This document shows positions 10,880 through 19,892 of a stretch of DNA of 64,000 nt, one piece after another. Each line of letters opens with the position of its first letter. The first letter of the stretch is position 1. The notes below the pieces were generated by a model that did not search any database, was not told where the DNA came from, and saw nothing but the letters and a program-made list of their open reading frames with translations. This DNA is from Bacteroidetes bacterium HGW-Bacteroidetes-4 (GTDB lineage Bacteria > Bacteroidota > Bacteroidia > Bacteroidales > SZUA-534), in contig PHDD01000014.1 in assembly GCA_002840905.1 (NCBI GenBank), positions 1-64,000 on the forward strand. The letters run 5' to 3'. Position numbers and translations under genes: made by a program.

Positions 10880-12433
10880 ATGAATAAAATTACAACAAAA
10901 ATCATTCTACTGGCTTTTGGCATGAGTCTCTTTGTAGGAATCGTTTCAGGCCTTGTACTGCTATACTCGTTAAAGCAAACCAACAACACCAACCTGGAAT
11001 TACTGGAACAAAACCTGCGATCCAATTTTGATTTAACAGCAAAAGAACAGGTAGAAACCACCATCAGCCTGATAAAGGCAATTAACGACATGCCTGAAAA
11101 CGACAGTTTTGGCGTTGAAGAAAAAAAGAAACTGGCTGCCGACCTTACCCGGGAATTGCGCTATGGCAAAGATGGTTACTTTTGGATTGATAACGAAAAC
11201 GGGGTAAATGTAGCCCTGCTAGGCCAGGATATAGAAGGAAAAAGCCGTTACGATATGCAGGACAGCCGGGGTTCCTATTTTATTCGTGAAATAATAAAAA
11301 ATGGTATGCAACCTGGCGGGGGTTATACCAACTACTTTTTTCCAAAAAAAGGAAGCGACGTATCCTTGCCAAAACGAAGCTATTCGCTGGCTTACAAAAA
11401 CTTCAACTGGGTGATAGGAACAGGAAATTATGTAGATGACATTGACAATCTGGTAGATTCGTATCACCAGCAAGCCAACAAGGCACTTAACCGAACCCTA
11501 ATAATTATGAGTCTGATTATTCTCGGTCTATTGCTTTTAAGCTTTGTTTTGGCCACTGTTTTGGGAAAACGAATGAGTGCCCCCATTGTCAGCATATCCG
11601 GTAAGATGAAGGAAATTAGTCAGGGAAACTTAATGATTGATATTGATAGTACTCAAAACGATGAAATAGGCGAACTGGCCAAAGCCACCCGCAATATGAT
11701 TGATAAACTCCGCAACATGATTGGACACATCTCAAAAGGCAGCGATGAAATACTCAACGCCAGCGATCAGATGAGTGAAAGCTCGCAGCAATTGAGTCAG
11801 GGTGCTTCAGAACAAGCAGCTTCAACGGAAGAAGTTTCAGCCAGTATGGAACAAATGGTTTCTAATATCCAACAAAATGCCTTAAATTCTCAGGAAACTG
11901 AAAAAATTAGTCAATCGGCCTCCGAAGGAATTAAAAAAGTAACCCAACGCTCTAACGAAAGCTTGATGGCTATTCGGAGTATAACCGATAAAATTAGTGT
12001 GATTAACGATATAGCCGGCCAAACCAATATTTTAGCACTGAATGCAGCTGTGGAAGCAGCCCGTGCCGGAGAACACGGAAAAGGTTTTGCTGTTGTTGCC
12101 GCCGAAGTACGAAAATTAGCCGAAATGAGTGCTAATGCAGCTGTCGAAATCGTTAAGCTTTCGAATAACAGCTTAACCCTTGCTGAAGAAGCCGTTAATA
12201 TACTTGAAACTGTTTTGCCCGAAATTGACAAAACCAACCAATTGGTTCTGGAAATTGCCGCAGCCAGTAATGAGCAAAACGATGGAGCCGATCAAATAAA
12301 TTCAGCCATTCAGCAGCTAAATTCTGTTACCCAGCAAAATGCAGCAGCATCGGAACAATTGGCATCGAGTTCTGAAGAACTTTCGGCTCAGGCTGAAAAC
12401 CTGAAAGAAATTATTTCTTTTTTCAAAGCATAA
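10880..12433 (+). CDS. Methyl-accepting chemotaxis protein with single Cache sensor
   Basis: This 517-residue receptor has a first transmembrane helix at ~8-28. A periplasmic sCache_2-type sensor (residues ~35-190, with [13 protein letters not shown] and [16 protein letters not shown]) follows. A second helix (~195-220) leads into a HAMP linker (~220-275) and a long helical signalling domain. The highly conserved tip reads [20 protein letters not shown]. No C-terminal CheR-binding pentapeptide is visible. Cache_2 sensors usually detect small organic acids, but the ligand here is unknown. No che genes are in the window, so the partner kinase array must be encoded elsewhere, or the protein drives a non-chemotactic output. 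Confidence 0.93.
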   Translation: MNKITTKIILLAFGMSLFVGIVSGLVLLYSLKQTNNTNLELLEQNLRSNFDLTAKEQVETTISLIKAINDMPENDSFGVEEKKKLAADLTRELRYGKDGYFWIDNENGVNVALLGQDIEGKSRYDMQDSRGSYFIREIIKNGMQPGGGYTNYFFPKKGSDVSLPKRSYSLAYKNFNWVIGTGNYVDDIDNLVDSYHQQANKALNRTLIIMSLIILGLLLLSFVLATVLGKRMSAPIVSISGKMKEISQGNLMIDIDSTQNDEIGELAKATRNMIDKLRNMIGHISKGSDEILNASDQMSESSQQLSQGASEQAASTEEVSASMEQMVSNIQQNALNSQETEKISQSASEGIKKVTQRSNESLMAIRSITDKISVINDIAGQTNILALNAAVEAARAGEHGKGFAVVAAEVRKLAEMSANAAVEIVKLSNNSLTLAEEAVNILETVLPEIDKTNQLVLEIAAASNEQNDGADQINSAIQQLNSVTQQNAAASEQLASSSEELSAQAENLKEIISFFKA

Positions 12434-12445
12434 TAACCAATTAAG

Positions 12446-12485
12446 CCCTAAGATAAAATCCTGATTTGTGTATTTTATCTTAGGG
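12446..12485. terminator. Bidirectional terminator between the chemoreceptor and sixA-like genes
   Basis: A perfect 14-bp inverted repeat (CCCTAAGATAAAAT / ATTTTATCTTAGGG) with a 12-base loop lies between two convergent genes. Its right arm includes the stop codon of the minus-strand phosphatase gene. Confidence 0.75.
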
Positions 12486-12959
12486 ACTAAAAAACCGTTG
12501 CACAACGCCGGTTCCACATTCAATCTGGCTCCAGGAATCCTTTTCAAATGCCAGCACAGCCACAGCAGCCGGTTCAAAAACCACTGAAAATGCCGGAGCA
12601 AGTCGGTGTGCTACGAAAGATAGGGTTGGATTGTGTCCTACAACCATCACTGTTTTATTATTATCATGAATATTATTGAGGAAAGAAAGGAACATAGCCG
12701 TAGTATATTCCTCGTATAAAAAATCCTCAATTTTATGACTTGAAATAGCTAAAACACCGGCAAACAATTTAGCTGTTTGCAAAGCCCTTGTAGCCGAACT
12801 ACTGATAAGCACATCGGGAACAAACCCGGCTTGCTTTAAAACCCCGGCTTGTTTAACAGCACTCGCCTCACCCAGAATGGTTAATTTACGCTCAAAATCG
12901 GGAACTGAAAATGAACTGTTTTGTGCAAGGGAATGTCGGATCAAGACTAAGAATTTCAT
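12480..12959 (-). CDS. sixA: SixA-like phosphohistidine phosphatase (histidine phosphatase superfamily)
   Basis: This 159-residue protein starts with FLVLIRHSLAQ, the RH(G/S) phosphohistidine motif of the superfamily (His ~9). It also contains SSSATRALQTA (second Arg) and VMVVGHNPTLS (second catalytic His), the pattern of the short SixA branch. SixA removes phosphate from histidines of phosphotransfer proteins. In this phylum the target is uncertain. The N-terminal Met follows directly on an AT-rich gap, and no longer start is needed. Confidence 0.85.
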   Translation of the reverse strand: MKFLVLIRHSLAQNSSFSVPDFERKLTILGEASAVKQAGVLKQAGFVPDVLISSSATRALQTAKLFAGVLAISSHKIEDFLYEEYTTAMFLSFLNNIHDNNKTVMVVGHNPTLSFVAHRLAPAFSVVFEPAAVAVLAFEKDSWSQIECGTGVVQRFFSP

Positions 12960-13128
12960 ACTCTTTAAATGAATTATTCACCACCAAAATTTGATTCTTT
13001 CAATTTAATCTTAATTTATTAAATCGCTATCAAATCAAACCATTGAAGTAACAAATTAAAAATGGGTCAGTCATTGATTCGAAGTTCATAAAATAATTGA
13101 AATTAATTTAACATTTTTGCCAAAGTTA

Positions 13129-13749
13129 ATGTTGCAATTAAAAAAAGAAGTCGTCATTCAAACAGAAAAACCATACAGAGTGGCACAGAAGTATAAAAAT
13201 ATTCATCAGGAATTAATCGATGCGTGCAAAAATGGGAATTCCAAAGCGCAATTCGAGATTTACAAACTGTACTACAAAGCAATGTACAATACCAGTTTGC
13301 GCCTGTTGAACGATAGCCTGGAAGCCGAGGATGTAATGCAGGAAGCCTTTTTATCGGCCTTTAAAAACCTGCATTCTTATAAAGAAGAGGTGAGTTTTGG
13401 TGCCTGGCTTAAAAAGATTGTGGTAAATCGTTCTTTGGATGTGTTAAAAAAAAGAAGAATCGATCAGGAACCGATTGATGAAAAGCGGCTTGCGGTGGCA
13501 GAGGAAACCGACAGCGAAGTATGGGACGAAACCGAGCAAAAAGTAGCCGAAGTAAAACAAGTTATTGCCCAGCTTCCTGAGAACTATCGCGTGTTAATTA
13601 CCCTTCACTTGCTCGAGGGTTTCGACCACGACGAAATAAGCGAGATTTTGGGAATGACCAATGCCAATGTGCGTACCACTTATTCAAGAGCAAGAAAAAG
13701 ATTACAGGAAATGTTAACAGATAAAAAAAAGAGCATATGGATGAATTAA
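13129..13749 (+). CDS. ECF-family RNA polymerase sigma factor
   Basis: Region sigma-2 (residues ~30-95) includes SLEAEDVMQEAFLSAFKNL and FGAWLKKIVVNRSLD. Region sigma-4 (~130-190) includes LPENYRVLITLHLLEGF and the helix-turn-helix SEILGMTNANVRTTYSRARKRL. The track begins at a TTG at 13117. I chose the in-frame ATG at 13129, giving 206 residues. It overlaps the next gene by 13 bases, forming a three-gene operon with its likely anti-sigma factor and a periplasmic strand-repeat protein. This is a common envelope-stress arrangement in Bacteroidota. Confidence 0.92.
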   Translation: MLQLKKEVVIQTEKPYRVAQKYKNIHQELIDACKNGNSKAQFEIYKLYYKAMYNTSLRLLNDSLEAEDVMQEAFLSAFKNLHSYKEEVSFGAWLKKIVVNRSLDVLKKRRIDQEPIDEKRLAVAEETDSEVWDETEQKVAEVKQVIAQLPENYRVLITLHLLEGFDHDEISEILGMTNANVRTTYSRARKRLQEMLTDKKKSIWMN

Positions 13750-14282
13750 AAAAACTAATCGATGAAAACCGGACCTTGTTCGATTCTGCAGAACCTTCGA
13801 CCGGGCATTTCGATAGGTTTGAGAAAATGCTCAGGGATCAGCAGGAAACAAAAAGCCGGACCGTTATTTGGCCTACGCTATTAAAAGTTGCGTCAATTGC
13901 CATCTTGGTTGTTTTGTCGGGTTTATACCTTACCGAACACTTTGTGCTCAATAAACAACCCCTGGTAAAAACAAATACGGAGTTTAACGAAGCCCAGCAA
14001 TACTACCTGCAGCAGGTAAACCAGCGGATTGACCAGATAGAGTCGATGGAAAAAGCTTTAACTCCCGAGCAAAAACAAATGCTTATCGACGAAATGACCG
14101 AAATGGACAACCTGTATAAAAAGCTTCAGGCCGACTATAAAGACATGCCCAATGACCCCCGGATTATCCAGGCCATGTTGCAGCATTACCAAATGAAAGT
14201 TGCTGTATTAAACAATATTATAAATAATTTAGACAAAGTTAACCAACTAAACTATACCCACCATGAGAGCGTTGAATTATAA
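13737..14282 (+). CDS. Putative membrane-bound anti-sigma factor
   Basis: This 181-residue protein has a cytoplasmic N-terminus (~1-45), one transmembrane helix (~48-66, LKVASIAILVVLSGLYL), and a periplasmic charged coiled-coil region (~75-165, EKALTPEQKQMLIDEMTEM). It lacks a recognisable zinc-binding HxxxCxxC motif. The assignment rests on topology and on its position, overlapping the ECF sigma gene by 13 bases and the next gene by 20. It probably holds the sigma factor at the inner membrane until an envelope signal arrives. Confidence 0.75.
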   Translation: MDELKKLIDENRTLFDSAEPSTGHFDRFEKMLRDQQETKSRTVIWPTLLKVASIAILVVLSGLYLTEHFVLNKQPLVKTNTEFNEAQQYYLQQVNQRIDQIESMEKALTPEQKQMLIDEMTEMDNLYKKLQADYKDMPNDPRIIQAMLQHYQMKVAVLNNIINNLDKVNQLNYTHHESVEL

Positions 14283-15312
14283 AATGTTAGCCTTTGTACT
14301 GTTGTTAACCACAAGCTTCGGCTTTACTCAGGACACGTACAACAAAAAGTTTCATCAGAGTTTTGATGTGAACAAAGAATCTGTTTTCGATATTACCAAT
14401 AAGTTTGGAAATATTCGCATCGAAAATACCGATGCAGATAACATTACCATCGATGCCGAGATAGTGGTAAAAACCCGCTCGAAGGAAAAAGCCGATAAAA
14501 TAATGGAGCGTATTACCATTACCATCGAAAAAAATGGCAATACCATTACGGCCCTTACCGAGCTCGATGACATTAAAACCAATAATGCCAGTTTTGAAAT
14601 AAACTATACTGTTTTAATGCCTGCATACCTGAACATTAACTTAATTAACAAATACGGCCATGTTACCATTAATGAACTGCATGGCAAAAGCAAATTAGCA
14701 GTTAAATACGGTTCACTGCATGTAAATAAAATTCTGGATGGAAACACCAAACCCTTAAGCAGTGTGGAATTGGGTTATTGCGACCAATCATCGATTAAGG
14801 AATTCAACTGGGGTACGCTCATAATTAAATACTCAAAAATTGAAGTAGAGAAAGGTACTGCCCTGGTAATATCAAGCAAGTATTCACAGTTACAATTAGG
14901 CGAACTATCATCGGTTATTGCCGAAGTGGGATACGACGATTACAAATTTGGAACCATTAACAACCTGGTAATGGAAGCAAAATACTCCAATATCGAAATA
15001 AGGGAGCTAACCAAAAAACTGAAAATCGACAACAAATATGGAGATATTGAAGTAAGTACCATTCCCAAAGGTTTTGAAAGTATTGAAGTAGTTAGTAAAT
15101 ACGCATCCATTGAATTAGGACTTGCACCCGATGCCAGTTATCAGTTAGATGCCAGCACGAGCTATGCCGACATTAAATACCCTGACATTCAGATTAGCGA
15201 ACGAATTAAAGGCGATTTTGGAACACAAATTAAAGGTATGGTTGGTAATAAAACAAGCAAAGCAACAGTGATAGTAAGAAGCGAATACGGCGATATTGAT
15301 TTGACCCCTTAA
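14263..15312 (+). CDS. Exported beta-strand-repeat protein (DUF4097-like) of the ECF operon
   Basis: This 349-residue protein has a signal peptide (LAFVLLLTTSFGFTQ). Repeated short strands follow (FGNIRIENTDADNITIDAE, YGHVTINEL, YGSLHVNK, YGDIEVST, YGDIDLTP), typical of the DUF4097 / head-GIN type beta-solenoid fold. Such proteins are often the third gene of ECF sigma operons in Bacteroidota and act in the periplasm, perhaps as part of the stress sensor. The start at 14263 overlaps the anti-sigma gene. An ATG at 14284 is the alternative. Confidence 0.8.
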   Translation: MRALNYKMLAFVLLLTTSFGFTQDTYNKKFHQSFDVNKESVFDITNKFGNIRIENTDADNITIDAEIVVKTRSKEKADKIMERITITIEKNGNTITALTELDDIKTNNASFEINYTVLMPAYLNINLINKYGHVTINELHGKSKLAVKYGSLHVNKILDGNTKPLSSVELGYCDQSSIKEFNWGTLIIKYSKIEVEKGTALVISSKYSQLQLGELSSVIAEVGYDDYKFGTINNLVMEAKYSNIEIRELTKKLKIDNKYGDIEVSTIPKGFESIEVVSKYASIELGLAPDASYQLDASTSYADIKYPDIQISERIKGDFGTQIKGMVGNKTSKATVIVRSEYGDIDLTP

Positions 15313-15334
15313 AACTCACGTTATATACACTGAT

Positions 15335-15368
15335 AAAAAACCTCCGGTATGGTTCCGGAGGTTTTTTT
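15335..15368. terminator. Strong terminator between the ECF operon and the DUF4301 gene
   Basis: A 13-bp perfect stem (AAAAAACCTCCGG / CCGGAGGTTTTTT) with a 7-base loop has T tracts in both directions. It serves both convergent units. Confidence 0.9.
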
Positions 15369-15383
15369 ATAGCTGATTACAAA

Positions 15384-16964
15384 CTAACAAAACAAGTCAG
15401 AAACCATTTCCTGCGAAAAAATATCTTTTTCGTATAAATGTTCAGCCCTTAGCAAATCGTTTAGCTCTTTTACCGGATTAAAAGTACCTATGGGCACCTC
15501 AACAAAAATGGTATTCCAGTTAGCCATGGCCCCATTCCACAATCCGGGCAGTTCCAGAGCTTTAATGGCTTTCCCATCTACACTTTTTTCACTAATAAAA
15601 CCGGTCTGATTATCAACAAAAAGGCTTAGGTCGTACTTTTTCCCTTTAAAATTACGGGTATAACAAACCAAATCAACGGGATTAAAATGGGTTGCCCGTC
15701 CCATAATTTCTTTTTGATAATCGACAAATTGTGAACCTTCAATTATCTGTAAGGAACGGGAACCATCGGCATTGGCTACCCAAAACGGTCCCCCACCCGG
15801 CTCTCCTTCGTTACGCACCATACCGCAAACCCGGTAAGGCCGGTCAAGCACTTTCAACAAATATTCCTGTTTTTCTTTAGGCCCAAATTCGGTATATTGT
15901 TCCGGAAGCTTAAAGTAAAGCCGCTTTTCAATAAATTCTTCGGTCTTTTGCAGGCGTTCGGTATTGGTCTTTTTCTTAAGTTTGCTGTAAAGCGATTCTG
16001 CCTGAAGGTAGGTTTCGAGCAATACCCCGCCCAGCACTTTTTTGTAATTGTAAGTTTCTTCTTTAAGCCGATCCTGTACAATATTGTCGATGTTTTTAAT
16101 AAAAATCAAATCGGCTTTTATTTCATTCAAATTATGGATTAAAGCCCCATGTCCTCCAGGCCTGAATATGAGGTTTCCACTCTCATCCCGCACCGGTTGA
16201 TTGTCCATATCAACTGCAATAGTATCGGTTGCCGGTTTTTGTACGCTAAAATCAATTTGGTATTTTACTTTGAATCGATTTTGATATACCGGAACAACAG
16301 CTGCCAAATGCTCTCTAAACAATTCCAAATGGTCGGGTGAAACAGTGAAATGCAAATAAACCTTTTTACCTGAATTGGCATAAGCGGCACCTTCTATCAA
16401 ATGTTCTTCAACCGGTGTACGATCGCCAGTTTCGGTGCGGTGAAATTTTATTAAGCCCTTGGGTAAATTTCCATAATTCAGCCCTTTTTCGCTCAAGAGT
16501 AAACCAAGTAAAAAAACAATATCTTTTTGCTTCGAAATCTCATCCCAGTTTTTCCCACTTTTCAGCATTGTTTCGTCCAAATCATTAAAAAAAGCAAACT
16601 TTTTGAGGTTTTTACACAGGTAATTGAAGGAATAAAAATCTTTTTCAGCCATCAATTTAAGGTATTCTTCTTCGGACCCACTGTATGTGTTTAAAATTTC
16701 ATAAAGCTTTTTAAACATGCGTGTTGCAGCCCCCGATGCCGGCACAAATTTCAGTTTTTTCAGGCGCTTCGACTTTTTCTCATACAAAGTAATCAGTTCG
16801 TCCATTCGTTTATCAGTAAACTGACGAATACCGTCTTTTACCAGAGCCGGTTTTATAATTTCGAGTGGAGGAAACCCTTTTTCAAATTGTTGTATTTGTT
16901 TTTCAACCTGTTTGGTCGTAATTCCTTTTTTATCCAACAGATTAGCATCGTTTGCTGTTAACAT
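15384..16964 (-). CDS. DUF4301 family protein, likely nucleotidyltransferase-like fold
   Basis: This 526-residue protein has the DUF4301 start (DKKGITTKQVEKQIQQFEKG) and the signature FVPASGAATRMFKKL near residue 71. Two further segments resemble UDP-sugar pyrophosphorylases: RPGGHGALIHNLNE near residue 267 and FIKNIDNIVQD near 292. In that superfamily the equivalents are a glycine-rich nucleotide loop, a P-G-G-x-G substrate loop and an N/V-D-N metal/sugar motif. Its function is formally unknown. My inference is a cytosolic sugar-1-phosphate nucleotidyltransferase. No signal peptide or membrane segment is seen, and the gene is a single transcription unit. Confidence 0.8.
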   Translation of the reverse strand: MLTANDANLLDKKGITTKQVEKQIQQFEKGFPPLEIIKPALVKDGIRQFTDKRMDELITLYEKKSKRLKKLKFVPASGAATRMFKKLYEILNTYSGSEEEYLKLMAEKDFYSFNYLCKNLKKFAFFNDLDETMLKSGKNWDEISKQKDIVFLLGLLLSEKGLNYGNLPKGLIKFHRTETGDRTPVEEHLIEGAAYANSGKKVYLHFTVSPDHLELFREHLAAVVPVYQNRFKVKYQIDFSVQKPATDTIAVDMDNQPVRDESGNLIFRPGGHGALIHNLNEIKADLIFIKNIDNIVQDRLKEETYNYKKVLGGVLLETYLQAESLYSKLKKKTNTERLQKTEEFIEKRLYFKLPEQYTEFGPKEKQEYLLKVLDRPYRVCGMVRNEGEPGGGPFWVANADGSRSLQIIEGSQFVDYQKEIMGRATHFNPVDLVCYTRNFKGKKYDLSLFVDNQTGFISEKSVDGKAIKALELPGLWNGAMANWNTIFVEVPIGTFNPVKELNDLLRAEHLYEKDIFSQEMVSDLFC

Positions 16965-17218
16965 AACATTACATTTTAAGATAGAAACCCCCTAAAGGTT
17001 TATGATAATACGGCTATCAAATTTACAATATATAAATAACAATAAGCCAAATTCTTTTAGTTTATTCCTTTTTCAGCCAGGTAAAACCAAACAGGAATCA
17101 GCTAAAACAAATCAAACACCAGGTAGTAAAAAAATATTTATGTTGAAATATACTGGATTTATAAAATATTTTTATAGCTTTATGATATTATTTTAATATT
17201 ATTTTAAATTTTATTGCC

Positions 17219-18073
17219 ATGAAAAATGAAAAAGAATTTAAAGCAGTAAATGGCTACCTGGCCTTTTTTGTGATGCTATTGATTGTTGCCGCTTCGTTAC
17301 TGGCAATTATCTTCTTAAAGTTACTATTAATGCTTATTGTTCTGGTTGTTACCCTGGTTTGTTTTGCCGGACTGGTTACTGTAAACCCAAACGAATCGGC
17401 TGTATTGGTGCTTTTTGGAAAATACATGGGTACCATTAAGGACAATGGATTTTTTTGGACAAACCCACTGTATATCAGGAAAAAAATCTCATTGCGTGCC
17501 CGAAATTTTGACATGGAACCTATTAAAGTGAACGACAAAGTCGGTAATCCGATTATGATTGGGATTGTATTAGTTTGGAAAGTAGAGGATACCTTTAAAG
17601 CTTCTTTTGAAGTAGATGAATACGAGCATTTTGTGCGGGTACAAAGTGAAGCAGCGCTCCGAAAACTTGCCGGTCATTATCCGTATGATAACTTTGAAGA
17701 CGAAAATGCTGACATTACTTTGCGGGCAGGTGGTGAAGAAATTAATGAAAAACTGGAACTTGAACTAAAGGAACGCCTTGATATCGCAGGTATTTATGTG
17801 ATTGAAGCGCGTATTAATTACATTGCCTATGCCCAGGAAATTGCCGGAGCCATGCTTAAACGTCAGCAGGCTACTGCTGTGGTCGCCGCCCGTTCAAAGA
17901 TTGTTGAAGGAGCCGTGGGCATGGTACAAATGGCATTGGAACAACTCAAAGAAAAAGAAATAATTGATATGGATGATGAGAAAAAAGCGGCCATGGTGAG
18001 CAATTTAATGGTAGTACTTTGCAGTGAAGAATCGGCCCGGCCTATAGTAAACGCAGGCACCTTACATCATTAA
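17219..18073 (+). CDS. SPFH (stomatin/prohibitin) domain membrane protein
   Basis: This 284-residue protein has two close hydrophobic segments at ~14-32 and ~33-56 (a hairpin or long anchor). The SPFH domain follows (VNPNESAVLVLFGKYMGTI ... FEVDEYEHFVRVQSEAALRKL, residues ~58-210). The C-terminal region has a helical, alanine-rich stretch (AGAMLKRQQATAVVAARSKIV), as in flotillin- and stomatin-like scaffolds that oligomerise at membranes. It is followed after 60 bases by a ribbon-helix-helix gene on the same strand, a pairing I recognise from other Bacteroidota. Substrate proteases or partners are not encoded next to it. Confidence 0.88.
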   Translation: MKNEKEFKAVNGYLAFFVMLLIVAASLLAIIFLKLLLMLIVLVVTLVCFAGLVTVNPNESAVLVLFGKYMGTIKDNGFFWTNPLYIRKKISLRARNFDMEPIKVNDKVGNPIMIGIVLVWKVEDTFKASFEVDEYEHFVRVQSEAALRKLAGHYPYDNFEDENADITLRAGGEEINEKLELELKERLDIAGIYVIEARINYIAYAQEIAGAMLKRQQATAVVAARSKIVEGAVGMVQMALEQLKEKEIIDMDDEKKAAMVSNLMVVLCSEESARPIVNAGTLHH

Positions 18074-18133
18074 AAAAGTTCCGCTTACCTTTGGAAACAG
18101 CTTATTTTATTAAAATACCTGGAGAATACAATT

Positions 18134-18319
18134 ATGAGCAAAAAGAAACAGTTTGTATTACGTATCGATTCGGAAAAATACGAGGCATTGGAAAAGTGGG
18201 CGGCTGATGAATTCCGGAGTGTAAACGGACAACTGGAATGGCTCATCGACAAAGCACTGAAGCAAGCCGGTCGACTCAGAAAAACAGGCAACGAAAACAG
18301 TGAGCAGGAGAGCATTTAA
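18134..18319 (+). CDS. Arc-like ribbon-helix-helix protein
   Basis: This 61-residue protein reads MSKKKQFVLRIDSEKYEALEKWA, a beta strand followed by two helices, as in Arc/MetJ repressors. The strand KQFVLRID would insert in the DNA major groove. The C-terminal tail is polar and short. It lies 60 bases after the SPFH gene and is probably co-transcribed. It is not paired with a toxin gene, so an antitoxin role is not supported. Confidence 0.8.
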   Translation: MSKKKQFVLRIDSEKYEALEKWAADEFRSVNGQLEWLIDKALKQAGRLRKTGNENSEQESI

Positions 18320-18360
18320 TAAACACACCCTTATATACACAGTTTCTGTCAGATAAATAA

Positions 18361-18387
18361 CAGGCTTTATCGTAAAGGTAAAGCCTG
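18361..18387. terminator. Terminator between RHH and EamA genes
   Basis: A 9-bp perfect inverted repeat (CAGGCTTTA / TAAAGCCTG) with a 9-base loop lies between two convergent genes. T-rich sequence follows in both directions. Confidence 0.65.
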
Positions 18388-18389
18388 AT

Positions 18390-19286
18390 TTATTTAATCG
18401 CCTTTTTATTTACCCAGCGGTTTAAAAATATCGAAGAAATAATCAGTACCAAACCAATTAAAGTGGTCAGGTAAATATGCTCTTTTAATACCATCCTTAT
18501 AAAAAACAAAGAAATAAAAGGCGACAAAAATACGTAATTGCTTATTTTATCAGTGCGTTCGGTAAGCTTCATAGCGGTTAGCCAAATAACAAAGGTTATT
18601 CCCATTTCAAAAAAACCGCTGTACAAAACCGCTGCCCAGGCAATCATTGGAACGTGGTAATCCCAGGGAATTATCAGGGCCAGAGGAATGGAAAGTAAAA
18701 ATCCTGTGGAAAAATTCAAAAACAGGTTTACTACCGGATCAACTGCCGATTTGGTATTAATAATCCAGAAACCAGCCCAAATTACCGAGGTGCTTATTGC
18801 CAGTATAACACCAAAAGGTTCCGCAGGTTGTAAGGGCCAGGGTTGCCCTTGCGCAGCAATCAGGTAAACACCTGCAAAGCCTACCAAAAGGGTGGATAAA
18901 CCTTTCAAATTAAGCTTTTGTCCCAAAAAGGGAACCGACATTAATACCAGCACAATGGGCCAGGTATAATTCAGTGCCTGGGCTATCTGTGCCGGTAAAA
19001 TGGAGTAGGCTTTAAAAAGCATCAGGTAATAAAGAAAGGGGTTAAGCATACCTCCAAAAACCCCAATCATCAAATCACTTTTACTTAGGCCGCTCAGTAA
19101 CTTTAACTTTTGCTGAAAAACTAAGGTGAAAAATGCCACCAACACCGAAATGACAATACTAATAAACAAAAAATGAATGTAATGAAAGGTTTTTAATCCG
19201 GTTTTAAAAGCCACTGCTACGGTTGACCAAAACAAAACTGCCAGCAAGGCAAATAGTAAAGCTTTATTTTGTTTGCTCATATCCAA
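18390..19286 (-). CDS. EamA/DMT family transporter
   Basis: This 298-residue protein has about ten transmembrane segments in two homologous halves. The first half starts with LLFALLAVLFWSTVAVAFKTG and the second with FGVILAISTSVIWAGFWIINT, the two EamA repeats of drug/metabolite exporters. Substrates in this family include amino acids and metabolites. It lies 3 bases downstream of the LysO-type gene on the same strand, so both probably work in amino-acid or metabolite efflux. The ATG two codons later (MSKQNKALL) is an alternative start. Confidence 0.88.
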   Translation of the reverse strand: MDMSKQNKALLFALLAVLFWSTVAVAFKTGLKTFHYIHFLFISIVISVLVAFFTLVFQQKLKLLSGLSKSDLMIGVFGGMLNPFLYYLMLFKAYSILPAQIAQALNYTWPIVLVLMSVPFLGQKLNLKGLSTLLVGFAGVYLIAAQGQPWPLQPAEPFGVILAISTSVIWAGFWIINTKSAVDPVVNLFLNFSTGFLLSIPLALIIPWDYHVPMIAWAAVLYSGFFEMGITFVIWLTAMKLTERTDKISNYVFLSPFISLFFIRMVLKEHIYLTTLIGLVLIISSIFLNRWVNKKAIK

Positions 19287-19289
19287 GGT

Positions 19290-19892
19290 TTAAAACGACA
19301 AAATAAAAGTTACTAAAACAGGAACCAAAATGGTTAGTACCACCCCACTAAAAACGGCCATCAGTCCGTACTTGTTTCCCGAAACCCGGGTAATTATTGG
19401 TAAAGTAGTGTCCATGGCTGTAGCTCCTCCGCTCACAACCGGTGCCAATTTGCCAAAAGTCAATGCCAATGCCGGGGCAAACAACAAGGTAAAAATCTCG
19501 CGAATAACATTAGCCAGTAAGGCTATGGTGCCCAGGGTTTCGCTGTGCATTTCACTAATTAAAATACTCGATAAACTGTAATAGCCAAAACCGGCACCTA
19601 CTGCTGCCGATTCAGCTACCGATAAATCGTCAACAAGCAGGGCAAAAAGGGCTGTGGAACCTATGCTTCCAACAATAACGGTAAGTGGAACCAACAGAAT
19701 TTTCAGGTTAACCTTACGCAATACATCCAGGGCTTCTTTATCACCACCGAGCCCCACGCCTACCACGAACATAAGCAAATACAAAATATAAGTACTAAAT
19801 TCCTGATGCAATAAAAATTCGGGAATCCATTGCGAATAGCTGGCTAACAAACCTGCAATAAAAAAAAGGACAATAAATAAACTATCTTTCAT
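19290..19892 (-). CDS. LysO-type lysine exporter, C-terminal part
   Basis: This 200-residue membrane protein matches the C-terminal two thirds of LysO/YbjE (DUF340). It contains VGVGLGGDK early, then AVGAGFGYYSLSSILISEM, LANVIREIFTLLFAPAL and VVSGGATAMDTTLPII. LysO of enteric bacteria is a single ~300-residue protein that exports lysine. Here the N-terminal part is a separate ORF just upstream, overlapping by 11 bases. Both parts have intact starts and no interrupted motif, so this looks like a natural two-subunit form rather than a broken gene. Confidence 0.85.
   Translation of the reverse strand: MKDSLFIVLFFIAGLLASYSQWIPEFLLHQEFSTYILYLLMFVVGVGLGGDKEALDVLRKVNLKILLVPLTVIVGSIGSTALFALLVDDLSVAESAAVGAGFGYYSLSSILISEMHSETLGTIALLANVIREIFTLLFAPALALTFGKLAPVVSGGATAMDTTLPIITRVSGNKYGLMAVFSGVVLTILVPVLVTFILSF

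Noticed and set aside
17002-17196. 64-residue ORF in the gap before the SPFH gene
   Set aside because: Low-complexity, AT-driven composition (INNNKPNSFSLFLF), no recognisable domain, and it ends just before the SPFH gene. It is probably not coding.
18134-18319. RHH protein as antitoxin of a toxin-antitoxin pair
   Set aside because: There is no toxin-like ORF beside it. The partner is the SPFH gene, and the next gene is a convergent transporter.
19882-19892. Possible frameshift or pseudogene in lysO
   Set aside because: Both ORFs have proper starts and complete family motifs, and overlap in the way typical of coupled genes.
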